A stretch of 64,000 bases of DNA from Hibiscus mutabilis. Taxonomy: Eukaryota > Streptophyta > Magnoliopsida > Malvales > Malvaceae. The notes under the pieces are model-generated. The model saw only the letters and a list, made by a program, of their open reading frames with translations. It did no database searches and was not told where the DNA came from. Below are positions 60,884 to 64,000 of this stretch, piece after piece (the stretch's first letter is position 1; every line of letters starts with the position of its first letter). Made by a program: the position numbers and the translations under genes. Location of the stretch: the NCBI GenBank assembly GCA_019671005.1, contig CM033728.1, positions 28,719,099-28,783,098 on the forward strand, in the 5' to 3' direction.

Positions 60884-61434
60884 TAGGGGCGTGCGTTATT
60901 CGGTTTTAACCGAATTAACCGACCGAACCAAATTTTTTTCCGTTAATTCAATCGATTAATTTTAGGTAAGTTCGGTTAACGGTTAATTTCTTTTTGTAAA
61001 TTCGGTTATCGGTTAATTCGATTCGAAATCGGTTAATTAACCAAAATTATTATATATTAAATATTATATATATATTACATATATTTATTTTTGGTCATTG
61101 AACTTTTAAAAATTATAAAATGATCATTAAATTTTTTGATATATTATAAAATGCTCATTAAACTTTTATCAAATTAGTATAAAATGAAAGTTCAGTGACT
61201 AAAAAGGTCATTTTACCATGATTTAGTGACCAATTTTGTAATTTACCCAAAATTTTATAACAAATTTTGTTTAATTCGAAAACTGACAGAATTAACCGAA
61301 ATAATGTTGGTTCGGTTAATTTGGTTAAGGCTAACTCGGTTCGGTTAACGATTAAAATTCTAAAAATTTCGGTTAATTTGGTTATGGTTAATTCAGTTCG
61401 GCGACCGACCGAATTAATCGAATGCACACCCCTA
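60884..61434. mobile_element. hAT-like MITE (551 bp)
   Basis: The ends are TAGGGGCGTGCGTTATTCGG and, on the opposite strand, TAGGGGTGTGCATTCGATTA. The flanks TTTGCAAG (60876-60883) and TTTGCAGG (61435-61442) form an 8-bp duplication with one mismatch, as expected for hAT elements. The interior has many variants of TTCGGTTAATTCGGTT on both strands. It encodes no transposase. It is inserted in the chromovirus 5' LTR and is younger than that LTR's internal duplication. Confidence 0.88.
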
Positions 61435-62236
61435 TTTGCAGGTAGTTAAGCTAAAAAGCTTAACGTACACAAGACTAGTAAGACAGATCGAATCCTATGA
61501 CTTGAATATTATATTGGTTTAATGAACTATACATGTAAGATAGTTCTGTGCATGAAAAAATGTTATCAATTGCAATTGGAAATCGCTTGTCATTTTACAG
61601 GGTTGTGTTATTTATAATCATTGTTTTATATTGTTATGATTATGTCTTACTAAGTTATACTTAGCGTGTGTTTCGTATCACACGTAGGTACTTCAGATTA
61701 GATAGTAGAAGAGGAGCTGCACATCGTTGGATCAAGTTAGCCTGCATTATCAGTAAGTATCACCACATCCTATTCTAGTGGGGCATGTATAGATATTAAA
61801 TAAGCAGCTATTTTGTATGTCTAAATTTTTGTACTCTACTTATAAGTTAATATGGATGTATGATCTAGAAACATGATTTAGTTTGAGGAATTAAGAATAT
61901 TAGAAAAGGTGCTTTAAACAGTTTTAAACATAGTTGGTCGTTTATCGCGTAGTGATTTTAAAATCAAGAAAGGGTTTAGGCAGCACACATAGTTTTTACT
62001 CTGAATTATATTTTCATTTTAATAACTTCTTAAAGTATTTTATAAACCAATTCAGGGTCGAAACTAGGTGACTGAACAGATTTGTAATTTAGTGAAAACC
62101 AAAAAAGGGTTGTTTAATCAAATTAATTTTGCATCAAATAAAAAAATTTACAAGTCTGAAAATTATTGTAAATCAGTTAGTACCATTTTTAATGTGTATT
62201 CGAATATTGAATATACGCTGAGGGTGTTACATTTAG

Positions 62237-62248
62237 TGGCATCAGAAC
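62237..62248 (+). other. Primer binding site, initiator-Met tRNA type (two changes)
   Basis: TGGCATCAGAAC lies 5 bp after the LTR end. It has two changes from TGGTATCAGAGC, both C/T or G/A transitions. Confidence 0.8.
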
Positions 62249-62914
62249 AAAGGTTTAGCCGATTTTGGAGGTTAAACTGAGTCCAATATGATTTTGCTAA
62301 AGTGTACATGTCCCTAGGATGTGATGTTGCTGATATATTGCTTGCATAACTTGATGTAGCTCCTCAATAGTATGGATAAGACTCTAATGGCTATAAGAAA
62401 AATAAGATACTGTTAGATTTCATCAGTTGACGAATTTCGAGGTTTAAGAAAAGACCCATAGTGGATACAACACAGTGAAATGAATATGGTAGTTAACTCT
62501 TATTCAGGATGATTTATCTGTATAATAGAGAACTGGTACAATAATTATAAGATGTTAGTCTCTAACATCTGTATTTGCACTTACGCTTATAATAGCATAA
62601 GTTATAAGAAATTTAGAGAGAGTAAGGGCTTATACGCACATTTTAAGGTAAAATGTAGTCATAGCACGGTAAGCTTATAATTAAATGGAATTGTGATTGT
62701 TATTAATAAATTAAGATAGTCAGATATGAAAAATTAGAAAAAGAAGAAGTATTCTTATTCTGAAAATACGTTTTTGTTAAATGGCTAAACATGAAATTGT
62801 TGAAGATTACTACAGATGTAACCTGGCAGCCTGTTTAATATAAGCTGGATGCTGAAAATATAAAAATTTAGAGTATGATGGGAATAAGTTAAGTGATAAT
62901 ATTACTGGTTAGGA

Positions 62915-63870
62915 AAGGCTAATGTAGTAGCTGATGCTCTTAGCTGGAAAATGTTCTTTATTTCGCATGCAATGAACGCTTAATTGTCTTTGGTAAAGAA
63001 TGGTACACTAAGTACAAAGTTACAACTTTAACCAACCTTGTTAGATACAATTAAAGATTTGCAAGTGGCAAATGAAGAATACCTTGAAAAAAGAAAGCAA
63101 GTTAAATCTAGAGAAGCCTAAGACTATAAAAGCAAATTTGATGGATTGCTATTGAGGAAAAGTTTATAATGGTGAAATGAAGAAAGAAATTTTAATAGAA
63201 GGACAGTCAGTTGGACTATTTTGATCTTTGAAGATAAGTTACAAGCCTATAATATTGAGAATAAAGGATTGTGGGAAAGGATTGAAATGTTCGGAATAAT
63301 CCAAAAGTGGATGAAGTTAATTTGACTCGAGAAATAGAAGACAAAATGAGGATTCTTTAAAATAATCCTAAAGCAGCTGCAGATCGACAATAAACATGCG
63401 AATAAAAAGAAAAAGGATATTGAGTTTAAATTCAGAAATAAGGTATGTATGGAAGTTTTACCTTGGAAAAAAGTACTATGTTTTGGTCAAAAGAAAAACT
63501 TGGTCTCAGATTCATTGGACCGTATGAGACTCTTAAAAGAGATGGACAAGTGACTTATTAATTGACTTTACCTTCGGAGGCAAGAAAGACTCGCGATATA
63601 TTTCACGTGAATTTGCTTCAAAGGTATCGATCAGATGCTTTTTACGTTATCAACCTAAAGGAAGTTGAATTACAATCCAATATTTAACGTATGAAGAAGA
63701 ACTGATGAAAATCTTAGCATACGAAATTAAAAGGATAAGGAATAAGAAAATTTCATTGGTAAAAGTCAGTTAGCTAAATTATAAAGTAGAAGTAGCTACT
63801 TGAGAAATCGATAAGAAAACGAAAGAGCAGTACCTGCAACTTTTTGAACCATGTACGTTTTGAAAATTCG
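62915..63870 (+). pseudogene. RNase H tail, integrase and chromodomain debris
   Basis: GKANVVADALSWK (about 62917-62955) is the end of RNase H. Scattered integrase-like sequence follows. WKKVLCFGQKK and then, in another frame, GPYETLKRDGQVTY with LTLPSEARKTRDIFHVNLLQ RYRSD (about 63500-63645) give the C-terminal integrase segment. The chromodomain is suggested by EIKRIRNKKISLVKVS followed by KEQYLQLFEP (about 63720-63850). Stops and frame changes occur throughout. Confidence 0.82.
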
Positions 63871-63883
63871 AGGACGAATTTTC

Positions 63884-63898
63884 TTAAGGGGAAAGAAT
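63884..63898 (+). other. Polypurine tract
   Basis: AAGGGGAAAGAA lies directly before the 3' LTR start and after the conserved GAGGACGAATTTTCTT segment typical of this clade. Confidence 0.8.
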
Positions 63899-64000
63899 TA
63901 TAATACCCCAAAATTTGCTGTGTTGATTAAGGGTCATTTAGTACTAAGATAAGGGCTTAAAAGCCAACTTAGTGACTAAAATAACAGCAAGTCAAAAGCT
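63899..64000 (+). repeat. Start of the 3' LTR, cut by the window end
   Basis: TATAATACCCCAAAATTTGC matches the 5' LTR start at 58513, with TG mutated to TA. Similarity continues to the end of the window. Confidence 0.9.

Larger units (their letters stand above)
58513..62231 (+). repeat. 5' LTR of a Tekay-type chromovirus (3.72 kb)
   Basis: It begins TGTAATACCCCAAAATTT at 58513 and ends GAGGGTGTTACA at 62231, next to a PBS. The start of the matching 3' LTR is at 63899. It holds an internal duplication of about 310 bp (60100-60413 and 60540-60883), CACTACGGTGT/CACTTCGGTGT mini-repeats, and a 551-bp MITE. Without the MITE it would be about 3.16 kb. The segment near 61640-61740 (TTAGCGTGTGTTTCGTATCA) resembles the reverse complement of the array LTRs. 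No gene is visible. Confidence 0.88.
58513..64000 (+). mobile_element. Tekay-type chromovirus, decayed, 3' LTR cut by window end
   Basis: The order is 5' LTR (58513-62231), PBS (62237-62248), a 1.65-kb internal region, a polypurine tract (about 63884-63898) and 3' LTR start (63899). The internal region lacks gag, protease and RT and keeps only the RNase H tail, integrase and chromodomain debris. Its sequence after the PBS (for example GACGAATTTCGAGGTTTAAG and CATAGTGGATACAACACAGT) is recognisably related to the internal regions of the tandem array at 25084-44913, so the two belong to one clade. Confidence 0.85.

Overview
This is eukaryotic, plant nuclear DNA that is dominated by transposable elements. 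It is AT-rich, gene-poor, and full of nested LTR retrotransposons of the plant Ty3/gypsy class: Tekay/Del-type chromoviruses with initiator-Met-tRNA primer sites, and Athila-type elements. It also holds DNA-transposon derivatives, a satellite array, and the intron-containing 5' part of a plant mitochondrial NAD-malic enzyme gene. I infer a dicot. The repeat types would suit a Malvaceae (cotton-like) genome, but the sequence alone does not prove that. No intact, convincingly functional protein gene was found.

Layout. (1) 1-5309: a minus-strand Tekay chromovirus (RNase H, RT, protease, gag stub, PBS, 3.6-kb LTR) inserted into an Athila element. (2) 5310-7688: degenerate Athila pol on the plus strand (protease, RT, RNase H, integrase start). 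(3) 7689-17555: a rearranged second chromovirus inside the Athila integrase. It consists of LTR-A (+), decayed gag-protease, a second copy of the Athila flank, truncated LTR-B (+), and an inverted LTR-C (-). (4) 17628-23743: a tandem satellite of about 186 bp (about 24 units), split by a solo LTR (20052-21701) that has a clean 5-bp target duplication. (5) 23741-48828: a tandem array of one non-autonomous chromovirus, minus strand, made of one truncated and five full LTRs (about 3.9 kb each) alternating with five short internal regions (about 0.85 kb). Shared indels show that it grew by local duplication. (6) 48829-52150: remnants of an Ogre/Tat-like LTR end, a 1.6-kb hairpin-like Mutator-type element with a 10-bp target duplication, and a smaller inverted-repeat element. 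(7) 52300-54546: five exons of an NAD-malic enzyme pseudogene, cut off by a retrotransposon LTR (54641-58512) that itself holds a second copy of the solo LTR seen in the satellite. (8) 58513-64000: another chromovirus with a 3.7-kb 5' LTR, a decayed internal region and the start of the 3' LTR, which runs off the window. A 551-bp hAT-like MITE lies in its 5' LTR.

The parts relate mainly as insertion history. The chromovirus at 58513 and the 25-kb tandem array belong to one clade, because their internal regions share sequence and both keep chromodomain remnants. The two solo LTRs are copies of one family in opposite orientation. The most notable structures are the six-LTR tandem array, the satellite with the palindrome GGTACGTACC, the duplicated Athila flank, the hairpin element, and the splice-site-damaged malic enzyme gene.
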